From the NCBI RefSeq assembly GCF_007421815.1, contig NZ_VLNT01000002.1, positions 1-64,000 of the forward strand: DNA of 64,000 bases. The letters are read 5' to 3'. The position numbers and the translations under genes were made by a program. This DNA comes from Aeromicrobium piscarium (GTDB taxonomy: Bacteria > Actinomycetota > Actinomycetes > Propionibacteriales > Nocardioidaceae). Below, piece by piece: positions 56,116-64,000 of this stretch; within the stretch, counting starts at the first letter, position 1, and each line of letters starts with the position of its first letter. Under the pieces are notes generated by a model, which worked only from the letters and a program-made list of their open reading frames with translations, was not told the origin of the DNA and did not search any database.

Positions 56116-56931
56116 TCAGCCGCCGACCTCGATGTGCGCGAAGCGCTTGATGGCCACGCCGGCCTCGTCGAGGACCTGCTTGACCGACTTCTTGTTGTCG
56201 GTCACCGAGGGCTGGTCGAGCAGCACGGTCTCCTTGAAGAAGCCGTTGACGCGTCCCTCGATGATCTTGGGCAGCGCCTGCTCGGGCTTGCCCTCCTCGC
56301 GGGCGGTGGCCTCGGCGATCTCGCGCTCCTTCTCCACGATCTCGGACGGCACCTCCTCGCGGGTGAGGTAACGCGGACGCATCGCGGCGATCTGCATGGC
56401 GGCGCCACGGGCGGCCTCCTCACTGTCGCCCTCGAACTCCACCAGCACGCCGACCGCCGGGGGCAGGTCGGTCGCACGACGGTGCATGTAGGTCGCGACA
56501 TTGCCGTCGAAGGCAGCGACGCGACCGAGCTCGATCTTCTCGCCGATGACGCCGGCGAGCGAGGTCACCGCCTCCTCGACGGTCTGTCCGTCATCGAGCT
56601 GCGCGCTCTTGAACGCCTCGGCGTCGGCCGGCTTGGCCGCATCGGCCGCTGCGGCCAGACGCTCGGCCAGCTCGATGAACTGCTCGTTCTTGGCCACGAA
56701 GTCGGTCTCGGAGTTGAGCTCGACGATCGCAGCACCGGAGTTCGCGACCAGACCGGCCGAAGCCTCACGCTCAGCGCCACGCTTGGCGGCCTTGGCCGCG
56801 CCGCTGATGCGCAGCAGCTCGACGGCCTTGTCGTAGTCGCCGTCGGCCTCGGTGAGGGCCTTCTTCGCGTCCATCATGCCCGCGCCGGTGGCGTCGCGGA
56901 GCTTCTTGACGTCGGCAGCAGTGATTGCCAT
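56116..56931 (-). CDS. tsf: Elongation factor Ts
   Basis: 271 residues. UBA-like N-terminal ([20 protein letters not shown]), core with [14 protein letters not shown] that inserts into EF-Tu, and the C-terminal coiled region. Exchanges GDP for GTP on EF-Tu. 34 nt after rpsB on the same strand; followed by a strong hairpin. Confidence 0.97.
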   Translation of the reverse strand: MAITAADVKKLRDATGAGMMDAKKALTEADGDYDKAVELLRISGAAKAAKRGAEREASAGLVANSGAAIVELNSETDFVAKNEQFIELAERLAAAADAAKPADAEAFKSAQLDDGQTVEEAVTSLAGVIGEKIELGRVAAFDGNVATYMHRRATDLPPAVGVLVEFEGDSEEAARGAAMQIAAMRPRYLTREEVPSEIVEKEREIAEATAREEGKPEQALPKIIEGRVNGFFKETVLLDQPSVTDNKKSVKQVLDEAGVAIKRFAHIEVGG

Positions 56932-56965
56932 GGGTTTCGTCTCGTTTCTCGTTCGGGTCAGGTGG

Positions 56966-57904
56966 TCACTCGGCCGGCGTGTCGGCGCCGGGAGCGGCAG
57001 CCTCAGCGGTCTCGGCCGGCGTGGGCTCGGCGGTCTCCGCCTTGGCCTCCTCGACCGTTGTGGTCTCAGCGGGCGCTGCGGCCTCGGCCTTCGCCGGCGA
57101 GACCTGACCGGTCTGCGCGGCGTCCTTCTGCTCGAGCAGCTCGCGCTCCCAGTCGGCCAGGGGCTCCTCGGCGCCGAGCTCGGAGCCCGGGGTCTCCTCG
57201 CCCGTCTTGGCGCCGCCGCGGGCCATCAGGCCGTCGGCAGCCGCGTCGGCGACGACGCGCGTGAGCAGGCCGACCGAGCGGATGGCGTCGTCATTGCCCG
57301 GGATCGGGTAGTCGACGTCATCGGGATCGCAGTTGGTGTCCAGGATCGCGACGATCGGGATGTTGAGCTTCCTCGCCTCGTCGACCGCGAGGTGCTCCTT
57401 CTTGGTGTCGACGATCCAGACCGCATTGGGCGTGCGGTGCATGTCGCGGATACCGCCGAGCGTGCGCGAGAGCTTGTCGTACTCGCGCTTCATCTGCAGC
57501 AGTTCCTTCTTGGTGCGGTTGGAGCCCGCGACATCGTCGAAGTCGATCTCCTCGAGCTCCTTCATGCGCTGCAGACGAGCGCTGATGGTCGAGAAGTTGG
57601 TGAGCATGCCGCCCAGCCAACGCTGGTTGATGTAGGGCATGCCGACGCGCTTGGCCTGCTCCTCGATCGGCTCCTGCGCCTGACGCTTGGTGCCGACGAA
57701 CAGGACCGTGCCGCCGCGAGCGACGGTGCTCTTGACGAACTCGTAGGCAGCGTCGATGTAGGCCAGCGACTGCTGCAGGTCGATGATGTAGATGCCGTTG
57801 CGCTCGGTGAAGATGAAGCGCTTCATCTTCGGATTCCAGCGGCGGGTCTGATGCCCGAAATGAACGCCGCTCTCGAGCAGCTGACGCATGGTGACGACGG
57901 CCAT
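56966..57904 (-). CDS. rpsB: 30S ribosomal protein S2
   Basis: 312 residues: S2 core (about 1-225) with [40 protein letters not shown], and a long C-terminal tail (about 226-312) rich in alanine and glutamate, seen in other actinobacteria. First gene of the rpsB-tsf operon. A 174-nt leader with a short stem (58053-58070) lies between the candidate promoter and the ATG. Confidence 0.97.
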   Translation of the reverse strand: MAVVTMRQLLESGVHFGHQTRRWNPKMKRFIFTERNGIYIIDLQQSLAYIDAAYEFVKSTVARGGTVLFVGTKRQAQEPIEEQAKRVGMPYINQRWLGGMLTNFSTISARLQRMKELEEIDFDDVAGSNRTKKELLQMKREYDKLSRTLGGIRDMHRTPNAVWIVDTKKEHLAVDEARKLNIPIVAILDTNCDPDDVDYPIPGNDDAIRSVGLLTRVVADAAADGLMARGGAKTGEETPGSELGAEEPLADWERELLEQKDAAQTGQVSPAKAEAAAPAETTTVEEAKAETAEPTPAETAEAAAPGADTPAE

Positions 57905-58077
57905 GGCCGTACTTCCTCTCTACCTGGTTGACGACACCGCCGGCGGCGGTGCCCCTGGCGTCCGAACTGAGGCAGGCCACCCGCCGGGGCGGGACCAGGT
58001 CTGCGACGGTGCATTCGGCGAAACGCGTCATGCACTTTCGGGCGCGCGAATTTCGCCTCTTTCGAGGCGATGGGGCA

Positions 58078-58106
58078 AGTCTAGCCGAGGCAGGTGCGGG
58101 AGCGAA
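58078..58106 (-). promoter_or_regulatory. Candidate rpsB promoter
   Basis: On the minus strand TTCGCT (58106-58101), 17-nt spacer, TAGACT (58083-58078): a good actinobacterial -10 with a weak -35. The implied leader is about 165 nt and includes the 7-bp stem TCGCCTC-TTTC-GAGGCGA (58053-58070), where leader control of S2 could act. No other gene in the 288-nt gap to the M23 gene. Confidence 0.45.
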
Positions 58107-58192
58107 ATCCACACCCCGCCGTGTCGTCGGCGTCGTCCACAGATCGCAATCGACGCCTTCTCCTGAGGTCCTCGTTCGGGTCGACTCGACTC

Positions 58193-59071
58193 ATGACTGC
58201 CATGCTCCTCGCCACCACCCTGCTCCTTCCGCACGGCCTCTCCTACGACGGGGCCTGGCTATGGCCGGTCCAGACGCGCTCGGTCGAGCGAGAGTTCGCA
58301 CCTCCTACGGACCCCTACGGCCCCGGCCACCGCGGTGTCGATCTTCCTGGGCGTGCCGGTGAGACCGTCGTCGCGGTCGCCACCGGCACCGTGACCTTCG
58401 CCGGTGATGTCGCGGGCGTCGCCACTGTGACCGTGGACCACGGCGTCGAGCGATCGACCTACCAGCCCGTGCGAGCGACGGTCAGCGCCGGCGATGCCGT
58501 GCAGGCCGGTCAGCCGATCGGCGCCTTGCTCGCGGGACACCCATCGTGCCGCACCACCTGTCTGAATCTCGGCCGTTTGCGCGGTGACGACTACCTGGAC
58601 CCGGCGGCCCTGCTCGGTGCCGACGATGTGCGGCTGATCTCGCCCGACGGACCTCCGCCGTCGCCGCCGTCCTGGGAGCCCGAGGGCATCGTCAACCTCC
58701 TCGGCGGACCGGTCACGTCGCCGTTCGGGATGCGCCGCCACCCGGTCACCGGCGAGGTCAAGCTCCACGACGGCGTGGACCTCGGGGCCGCCTGCGGAAC
58801 CCCGGTCCCCGCCCTGCTGGCCGGCACCGTGACCTTCTCCGCTCACCGGGGGGCCTATGGAGAACAGGTCGAGCTCGCCCACGGCGACGGCCGGGTCACC
58901 TCCTACAGCCACCTGAGCAGCCGCGAGGTGCGCGCCGGCGACCGCGTCGAGGCGGGCCATGTCATCGGCCGTGTCGGCACCACCGGCATGTCTACCGGCT
59001 GCCACCTGCATCTCATGCTCCTCATCGACGGCACCCCCGTCGATCCGCTGTCAGCGGGCGGCGCGGGGTGA
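58193..59071 (+). CDS. Secreted M23 peptidase with two LytM domains
   Basis: 292 residues from ATG 58193. Short N-terminal signal (MTAMLLATTLLLPHGLS). First LytM-like domain (about 35-145): HRGVDLPGRAG keeps H and D, but the usual HLHF end is replaced by TTCLNLGRL, so it is probably inactive. Second domain (about 170-290): GMRRHPVTGEVKLHDGVDLG and TGCHLHLMLLIDG are complete. Likely cell-wall endopeptidase or amidase activator; homologue of the Rv2891 locus beside rpsB. Divergent from rpsB. Confidence 0.88.
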   Translation: MTAMLLATTLLLPHGLSYDGAWLWPVQTRSVEREFAPPTDPYGPGHRGVDLPGRAGETVVAVATGTVTFAGDVAGVATVTVDHGVERSTYQPVRATVSAGDAVQAGQPIGALLAGHPSCRTTCLNLGRLRGDDYLDPAALLGADDVRLISPDGPPPSPPSWEPEGIVNLLGGPVTSPFGMRRHPVTGEVKLHDGVDLGAACGTPVPALLAGTVTFSAHRGAYGEQVELAHGDGRVTSYSHLSSREVRAGDRVEAGHVIGRVGTTGMSTGCHLHLMLLIDGTPVDPLSAGGAG

Positions 59072-59139
59072 GGGGGTGGGAATCGGTGGTCGAGCGGGGG
59101 CCGTATCGAGAACACCTGCCGCCGACACGTGGCCTCGAC

Positions 59140-60051
59140 TCAAGCTCGGGGGTGGGATTGGCGGTAGGCGGCGCGCAGGCGTTCGTTGGTCACATGGGTG
59201 TAGATCTGCGTCGTGCCCAAGGAGGCGTGTCCGAGGATCTCCTGCACCGAGCGCAGATCGGCACCGCCCTCCAGCAGATGCGTCGCCGCGGTGTGCCGGA
59301 GCCCGTGCGGTCCGAGATCGGGCACACCCTCGACGGCATTGAGACGGCGGTGCACCACCTGACGTACCGTGCGGGGGTCGATGCGGCCGCCTCGCGCGCC
59401 CAGGAAGAGGGCCGGGCCACTCGCCGCGGTGACGAGTGCGGGCCGCCCCTGGCTCAACCACCGTTCGAGCGCCTCGGCGGCGGGCACACCATAGGGCACC
59501 GTTCGCTCCTTGCGCCCCTTGCCGAGCACACGCAGCACGCGACGCTCACGATCGACATCGTCGAGGTCGGCACCGGTCAACTCGCCGACGCGGACGCCGG
59601 TGGCATACAGCACCTCCAGTATCGCCAGATCGCGCCATCCCACCGGATCGTCGGCCGGGACGGCATCGATGACCTCACGGATGTCCTGCTGGCTGAGGGC
59701 CACCGGCAGCTCTCGGTGCGCCTTGGGAGACGCCAGCAGCGCGCCCGCGTCCTGCTCAGCACGCCCCGTCCGCACCAGCCAGGCGGTGAACACCCGGACG
59801 GCCGTCGACCGCCGCGCCAGAGTCGTCCGAGCGGCGCCCCGCGTCTTGAGCGATGCCAGCCAGCTGCGCAGAGCGCGCAGGTCGAGGCCGGCAGGATCGG
59901 CGATCGTGAGACGTTCGGCGTGGACCGCGAGCGAGCGCAGATCGGTCAGATACGCCCGGACCGAATGCTCGGAGAGATCGCGTTCCCGGCGCAGATGATG
60001 CTCGTACTCGCCGAGCACCGCGCTCCACCGCTCGCCGATGTCCTCGCTCAT
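59140..60051 (-). CDS. xerC: Tyrosine recombinase XerC
   Basis: 303 residues from ATG 60051. N-terminal SAM-like domain (about 10-95), catalytic R in [11 protein letters not shown] in [14 protein letters not shown]-x-x-R in [18 protein letters not shown] and Y nucleophile in [15 protein letters not shown]. Resolves chromosome dimers at dif with FtsK. Same neighbourhood (rpsB-M23-xerC) as in mycobacteria. The longer frame from 60156 is not conserved. Confidence 0.95.
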   Translation of the reverse strand: MSEDIGERWSAVLGEYEHHLRRERDLSEHSVRAYLTDLRSLAVHAERLTIADPAGLDLRALRSWLASLKTRGAARTTLARRSTAVRVFTAWLVRTGRAEQDAGALLASPKAHRELPVALSQQDIREVIDAVPADDPVGWRDLAILEVLYATGVRVGELTGADLDDVDRERRVLRVLGKGRKERTVPYGVPAAEALERWLSQGRPALVTAASGPALFLGARGGRIDPRTVRQVVHRRLNAVEGVPDLGPHGLRHTAATHLLEGGADLRSVQEILGHASLGTTQIYTHVTNERLRAAYRQSHPRA

Positions 60052-60059
60052 GACCGAGC

Positions 60060-60320
60060 TCAGCCGCCCGCGAACGGCGGAAGCAGATCGACGGTCTGTG
60101 CGCCCTCGACCCGTCCTGCACCCGAACGACGCTCGCCGTCCACGAGCACCGAGCATCCCTCGAGGACCGGTCGGGCACTCGGCGAATACGCGCTCAGGGC
60201 CTCGATGACGGCGCCGACGGTCGTGGGATCGGTCAGCTCGAGATCCTCGAGCCCGAACTCGGCACGCCCCACGGAGTGCCGCGCTGCGGCGAACAGACGG
60301 ATGCGGGTCACCTCAACCAC
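60060..60320 (-). CDS. moaD: Molybdopterin synthase sulfur carrier subunit
   Basis: 86 residues with beta-grasp fold and the C-terminal di-glycine (LLPPFAGG) that is thiocarboxylated. Supplies sulfur to precursor Z with MoaE (not in window). GTG 60320 overlaps the moaA stop by 8 nt; a GTG at codon 4 is an alternative. Next to moaA, consistent with a Moco operon. Confidence 0.9.
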   Translation of the reverse strand: MVEVTRIRLFAAARHSVGRAEFGLEDLELTDPTTVGAVIEALSAYSPSARPVLEGCSVLVDGERRSGAGRVEGAQTVDLLPPFAGG

Positions 60321-61347
60321 CGATCTGGCTCATCGACCGCTCCGGGGCCTCGAAATGCTCGTCGATGCCGTGGCCCGCGGGCTTGCCCCACATCGCCTCA
60401 CGCCACAGGTCGGCGATCGCGTCGTCGTCGGCGCCCTCACGCAACGGGCCCAGCAGGTCGGTCTCGGTGCGCGCGAACAGGCAGTGGCGGATGGTGCCCT
60501 GCGAGGTCAGTCGCGTGCGCCGGCAGTCGGCGCAGAAGGGCTCGCTGATCGAGGCGATGATGCCGATCGTGCCGCGCGCAGTTCCGTCACCGCCCAGCAC
60601 CTCGAAACGCTCGGCCGGTGCGCCCTCGCGAGGGGCGGGGTGCGGACGCAGCCGATACCCCGCGTCACCGAGGATCTCGCGGACACGAGCGGCGGGCACA
60701 AAGGTGCGTGCGTCCCACACTCGGTCGGCGTCGAGCGGCATCTGCTCGATGAACCGCAGTTCGAAGTCGCGGTCGAGACACCATTCGAGAAGCTGTGCGG
60801 CATCCTCGCCGTCGTTGATACCCGGCATGAGCACCGCGTTGACCTTGATCGGCGAGAGACCCGCCACTTCAGCGGCGTCGATGCCCTCCAGCACACGTGG
60901 CAGCAGCGAGCGCCGGCTGAGCAGCTGCGCGTGGGTCGGGTCCAGGGTGTCGAGGGAGACATTGATCCGCTGCAAGCCCGCGTCCACGAGTGCCTGGGCT
61001 CGCGAGGCCAGGCCGACGGCATTGGTGGTCAGGCTCAGATCGACATCGAGTTCTGCGAGATCGCCGACGATCTCGATGAGATCGCGGCGCAGCAACGGCT
61101 CCCCGCCGGTCAGCCGGACGGATCTGACACCCAGGTCACGGACGGCGATGCTCGTGAGGCGGGCGATCTCGGCCCGCGTCATCAACGCTTCGTCGGGAGC
61201 GAGCGGCAGTCCTTCCGCCGGCATGCAGTAGGTACAGCGCAGATTGCATCGCTCGGTCAGCGAGATGCGCAGGTCGTCGGCGACCCTGCCGTGACGGTCG
61301 GCCAACGGACGCGCCACGGGGTGAGGGAGCATCGCTGAGGCAGCCAT
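60313..61347 (-). CDS. moaA: GTP 3',8-cyclase MoaA
   Basis: 344 residues from ATG 61347. Radical SAM motif CNLRCTYC (about 36-43) and C-terminal 4Fe-4S with CADCRRTRLTSQG and RHCLFARTE, ending in the flexible SMSQIGG tail. First step of molybdenum cofactor synthesis. Coupled to moaD; sits next to molybdate transport genes. Confidence 0.96.
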   Translation of the reverse strand: MAASAMLPHPVARPLADRHGRVADDLRISLTERCNLRCTYCMPAEGLPLAPDEALMTRAEIARLTSIAVRDLGVRSVRLTGGEPLLRRDLIEIVGDLAELDVDLSLTTNAVGLASRAQALVDAGLQRINVSLDTLDPTHAQLLSRRSLLPRVLEGIDAAEVAGLSPIKVNAVLMPGINDGEDAAQLLEWCLDRDFELRFIEQMPLDADRVWDARTFVPAARVREILGDAGYRLRPHPAPREGAPAERFEVLGGDGTARGTIGIIASISEPFCADCRRTRLTSQGTIRHCLFARTETDLLGPLREGADDDAIADLWREAMWGKPAGHGIDEHFEAPERSMSQIGG

Positions 61348-61390
61348 GGATCCAGTATGACCCAGGACACCAGGGCGCCCCGCCGGGCAC

Positions 61391-61789
61391 TCACCGCGCG
61401 TCGTCGCTGGTCTCGACGATGACCGTCGTGGCCTTGACGACCGCCACCGCCACGGCCCCTGGCTCGAGCCCGAGTTCACGCACCGATTCGGTGCTCATCA
61501 ACGAGACCACGCGATGCGGTCCACACTGCAGCTCGACCTGTGACATCACCGTGTCGCTCACGACCTCGGTGACGATCCCCACGAAGCGATTGCGCGCCGA
61601 CCGCGCGACGCCGAGTCCGTCCGAGGGCACGACCGCGTGCTCTCGTGCGTAGCGGCCGAGACTCGCACCGTCGACCGAGGCCGGCGATCCCCCACCCGAT
61701 TCCAAGGCGCCCGAGGACAGCAATCGCCGGACCGTGTCGTCGCTGACTCCGAGGAATCTCGCCGCCTCGGCCACGCGGATCTGCGTCAT
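61391..61789 (-). CDS. HTH plus Mop (TOBE) domain molybdate-responsive protein
   Basis: 132 residues. N-terminal helix-turn-helix of excisionase/MerR type (RVAEAARFLGVSDDTVRRLL, about 5-25) and a C-terminal Mop domain (about 68-130, ARNRFVGIVTEVVSDTVMSQ, then LGLEPGAVAVAVVKATTVIV) that binds molybdate. Probably a small Mo-sensing regulator of the mod or moa genes. Between modC and moaA, same strand. Confidence 0.85.
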   Translation of the reverse strand: MTQIRVAEAARFLGVSDDTVRRLLSSGALESGGGSPASVDGASLGRYAREHAVVPSDGLGVARSARNRFVGIVTEVVSDTVMSQVELQCGPHRVVSLMSTESVRELGLEPGAVAVAVVKATTVIVETSDDAR

Positions 61790-61838
61790 GGCGCCTGAGT
61801 CTAGGGTCCGAGCGGGATCCTCGCTCGGCCGACCGTGG

Positions 61839-61931
61839 GCGGTGGGCCACGCACGTCTCACCACCGTCGAGAGGTGCGCAGCCCACCGCCCACCGTGACC
61901 AGAGGTGCGCAGCTCACCGCCCACCGTGACG
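61839..61931. repeat. 31-nt periodic repeat locus A8
   Basis: One inverted unit GCGGTGGGCCACGCACG (61839) and two opposite units GGTGCGCAGCCCACCGC (61873) and GGTGCGCAGCTCACCGC (61904), 31 nt apart and identical over nearly the whole 31-nt period. Same GGTGCG core as locus A4. In the 149-nt gap between modC and the Mop-domain gene. Confidence 0.9.
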
Positions 61932-61938
61932 AGGCCCG

Positions 61939-63018
61939 CTAGGCCGGATAGGTCGTGACCTCGGTGGCCTTCACCACGGCGAAGACCTCCGTTCCCGGCA
62001 CCAGGCCCAGTTCGGCGAGAGCTCCCGCCGTCACCTCGGCGCTCATCTCGGCACCCCCGGGGCCGTCGACGCGCACCCGCACGGTCGCCCCACGCGGCTC
62101 CAGCTCGCGGACCCTCGCCGGGAGCACGTTGCGGGGGCTGCCGACCGGGGGCTCGAGGTAGAGGGCCACCGCCCGTGGAGCGAAGGCGGCGATCGCCGGC
62201 TGTCCCGGATCCACCGCGATGTGGGCAGCACCGTGCATCTCGGCCCCGCCCGTCGACCGCACACCGTCCTTCGTGGCGGTTCCGGGCCACAGGTTGACAT
62301 CGGCGATCGACGCGCCGAAGGTACTGCGCGGTCGGGCGAGCACGTCGGCGGTCGGCCCCTCCTCAGCCACCCCACCGTCCTCCAACACGACCACCCGGTC
62401 GGCGAGGAGCAGCGCATCGAGCACATCGTGCGTGACGATGACCGACGTCCGGTCGGCCAGGACCCGGCGCAGCATCTGGCGCACCGAGGGCACCATGGTG
62501 ACGTCCAGCGCGGCCATCGGCTCATCGAGCAGCAGCAACCGCGGCTCGGCGGCGAGAGCGCGGGCCACCGAGATGCGTTGAGCCTGCCCTCCGGAGAGCT
62601 GCGACGGCTTACGCCCGGCGTACTCGCCGGCCCCCACCTCGTCCAACCAGCGTCGGGCAGCCTCTCGTGCCGCACGTCGCGGCACGCCCCTACTGCGAGG
62701 CCCGAAGGCGACATTCTCGGTCACCGTCAGATGGGGGAACAGCAGGGCATCCTGTGCCAGCAGCGCGATACCCCGGGCGTGGGGCTGCCGCCATAGTCCC
62801 CGTCCCCCGGTGTCCACGTCGAACAGCGTCTCGCTGCCGAGGCGCGCGCTGCCCCGATCGGGACGCAAGGTCCCCGCGATCGTGGACAGCAGCGTGGACT
62901 TGCCGGCGCCATTGGGACCGAGCACCGCGACCGTCTCTCCGTCCGCGACCTCCAGCCGCAGATCCACTCCCCGCTCCTCGAGGAGAATCTCGCACTCCAA
63001 TGCCGGCGTATCAGTCAC
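61939..63018 (-). CDS. modC: Molybdate ABC transporter ATP-binding protein
   Basis: 359 residues. Walker [15 protein letters not shown] (about 32-45), signature [10 protein letters not shown], Walker [14 protein letters not shown], and a C-terminal TOBE (Mop) domain (about 290-355, [20 protein letters not shown], then [19 protein letters not shown]). Energises molybdate/tungstate uptake. 4-nt overlap with modB. Confidence 0.93.
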   Translation of the reverse strand: MTDTPALECEILLEERGVDLRLEVADGETVAVLGPNGAGKSTLLSTIAGTLRPDRGSARLGSETLFDVDTGGRGLWRQPHARGIALLAQDALLFPHLTVTENVAFGPRSRGVPRRAAREAARRWLDEVGAGEYAGRKPSQLSGGQAQRISVARALAAEPRLLLLDEPMAALDVTMVPSVRQMLRRVLADRTSVIVTHDVLDALLLADRVVVLEDGGVAEEGPTADVLARPRSTFGASIADVNLWPGTATKDGVRSTGGAEMHGAAHIAVDPGQPAIAAFAPRAVALYLEPPVGSPRNVLPARVRELEPRGATVRVRVDGPGGAEMSAEVTAGALAELGLVPGTEVFAVVKATEVTTYPA

Positions 63019-63803
63019 ATCTGCCCCCTCGACCCACGCACGAGGCCGATGACGAGCACCGCCACCACCACGAGAACCAGTGACAGCGCCACCGCGGCGT
63101 CCGGGTCGACCTCGCGCTGCAGGTAGATCTCCAGCGGCAAGGTGCGCGTCACACCCTGCAGGCTGCCCGCGAAGGTGATCGTGGCGCCGAACTCCCCCAG
63201 CGCCCGCGCGAAGGCCAGGATCGCGCCGGAAGCGAGGCCCGGCAGCACCAACGGCAGGGTCACGCGCCGCAAGACGGTGGTCGGCTTGGCGCCGAGGGTT
63301 GCCGCCACGATGTCGTAGCGTTGGCCCGCCGTGCGCAGCGTGCCCTCGAGGCTGACCACGAGGAAGGGCAGCGACACGAAGGTCTGAGCGAGCACCACCG
63401 CCGCGGTCGAGAAGGCGATCTGGATACCGAGGACCTCCAGGTGCTCACCCAGCAGGCCGCGGCGACCGAAGGTGTAGAGCAGGGCGATGCCACCGACGAC
63501 CGGGGGGAGCACCATCGGCAGCAGCACGAGCGAACGCAACACCGACTGACCCGCGAAGCGGGTCCGGACGAGCACGATCGCCATCGGCACGCCGAGGACG
63601 AGGCACGCCACCGTGCTGATCGAGGCGGTGATCAGGCTCAACCTCAAGGCTGCGACCGATGACTCGGAGGTGATCAAGGAGATGAACTGCGACCAGTCGA
63701 CGCGAGCCATCAAAGCGAGCAGCGGGAGCAGCACGAAGGCCGCTCCCGCCACCGCGGGGACATAGACCCAGGCCGGGAGGCCGGAGTACTGAGGGGATCT
63801 CAC
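63015..63803 (-). CDS. modB: Molybdate ABC transporter permease
   Basis: 262 residues from GTG 63803, six membrane helices, and the EAA-loop/ModB signature [37 protein letters not shown] is another ModB hallmark. GTG is the first in-frame start after the modA stop (63805); an upstream frame runs into modA. Overlaps modC by 4 nt. Confidence 0.93.
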   Translation of the reverse strand: MRSPQYSGLPAWVYVPAVAGAAFVLLPLLALMARVDWSQFISLITSESSVAALRLSLITASISTVACLVLGVPMAIVLVRTRFAGQSVLRSLVLLPMVLPPVVGGIALLYTFGRRGLLGEHLEVLGIQIAFSTAAVVLAQTFVSLPFLVVSLEGTLRTAGQRYDIVAATLGAKPTTVLRRVTLPLVLPGLASGAILAFARALGEFGATITFAGSLQGVTRTLPLEIYLQREVDPDAAVALSLVLVVVAVLVIGLVRGSRGQM

Positions 63804-63804
63804 G

Positions 63805-64000
63805 TCACTCAGACTGCACGAAGCCCGCCTCGCCGAGCACCTCCTGGCCCATGGGGCCCAGCACGAAGTCGACGAAGCGCTGAGCCACGTCGCCGTGCTC
63901 GCTGTCGGAGAGGACCGCAATCGGGTAGTCGTTGACGGCCTCAGCGGCCTCCGGGAAGGAGATGCTCTCCACCGCATCCCCTGCGCCCACAGCATCCGTG
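63805..64000 (-). CDS. modA: Molybdate-binding protein ModA, C-terminal part (cut by window end)
   Basis: Only the last about 65 residues are inside the window: [19 protein letters not shown], then [20 protein letters not shown] and a final GFVQSE. This is the typical C-terminus of periplasmic/lipoprotein ModA, in front of modB by position. The start is beyond 64000. Confidence 0.85.
   Translation of the reverse strand, partial: TDAVGAGDAVESISFPEAAEAVNDYPIAVLSDSEHGDVAQRFVDFVLGPMGQEVLGEAGFVQSE

Noticed and set aside
59068..61338. A 756-codon plus-strand frame opposite xerC, moaD and moaA
   Set aside because: Antisense to three well-identified genes; the protein has shadow composition.
1..64000. 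tRNA, rRNA, riboswitch, insertion sequence or prophage
   Set aside because: No cloverleaf with TTCRANY arm, no transposase or integrase besides chromosomal xerC, and no recognisable riboswitch core was seen in the gaps read.

Overview
The window is high-GC chromosomal DNA from an actinobacterium. Core gene order (recX-recA-DUF3046-clgR-cinA-pgsA-ftsK-rnj-dapA; pnp-rpsO-ribF; truB-rbfA-infB-ylxR-nusA-rimP; ispG-rseP-dxr; cdsA-frr-pyrH-tsf-rpsB-M23-xerC) follows the layout known from Mycobacterium and the Propionibacteriales. Gene content and the Rip1/DUF4081/ClgR signatures make a Nocardioidaceae-type organism (Aeromicrobium/Nocardioides-like) my best guess; this is inference. Most genes are on the minus strand, with many 1-4 nt start/stop overlaps, so long operons are likely. 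No rRNA, tRNA, CRISPR array, IS element or prophage is evident.

Layout. 0-3 kb: a truncated acetyltransferase, recX-recA behind a perfect LexA box, a VOC protein, DUF3046 and ClgR. 3-11.5 kb: cinA domain, pgsA, ftsK, a CbiX-like protein, RNase J, dapA and a thioesterase. 11.5-15 kb: cytosine permease and cytosine deaminase divergent from a PucR regulator. 15-19 kb: dfrA-thyA, a paralogous pair of small membrane proteins, GNAT, azlCD. 19-32.4 kb: an oxidoreductase, dapB, pnp, rpsO, ribF, a PLD-family lipid synthase, then truB-rbfA-infB-ylxR-nusA-rimP. 32.5-42 kb: Tat/DUF4439 pair, proS, DoxX, DUF4081-GNAT, ispG-rseP-dxr and an ABC exporter. 42-48 kb: a NarL-type two-component system, an AMP-binding fragment, enoyl-CoA hydratase, a decayed toxin-antitoxin pair and rlmN. 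47.5-52 kb: zinc metallopeptidase, transglutaminase and an ATP-grasp/alpha-E fusion, a putative peptide-ligation operon. 52-60 kb: cdsA-frr-pyrH, a DASS symporter, tsf-rpsB, a double-LytM M23 protein and xerC. 60-64 kb: moaD-moaA, a Mop-domain regulator and modCBA (modA cut by the window end), a molybdenum uptake and cofactor module.

The most unusual signal is outside the genes. Eight intergenic regions, each just after a gene's stop codon, carry 3-5 copies of a ~17-nt unit that begins GCGGTR (or ends YACCGC in the opposite orientation). Units of like orientation are spaced exactly 31 nt apart in six of the eight loci, with left-hand units inverted relative to right-hand units, so each locus is a large nested palindrome. 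Each locus keeps its own core sequence while sharing the end box and the spacing. Two further classes of long inverted repeats occur in the same kind of position: a TGTGGCCCGTT family (three copies, all between convergent genes) and single perfect or near-perfect palindromes between codB and the deaminase, between infB and rbfA, and after the response regulator. Whether these are terminators, REP-like elements or protein-binding arrays cannot be settled from this sequence alone.
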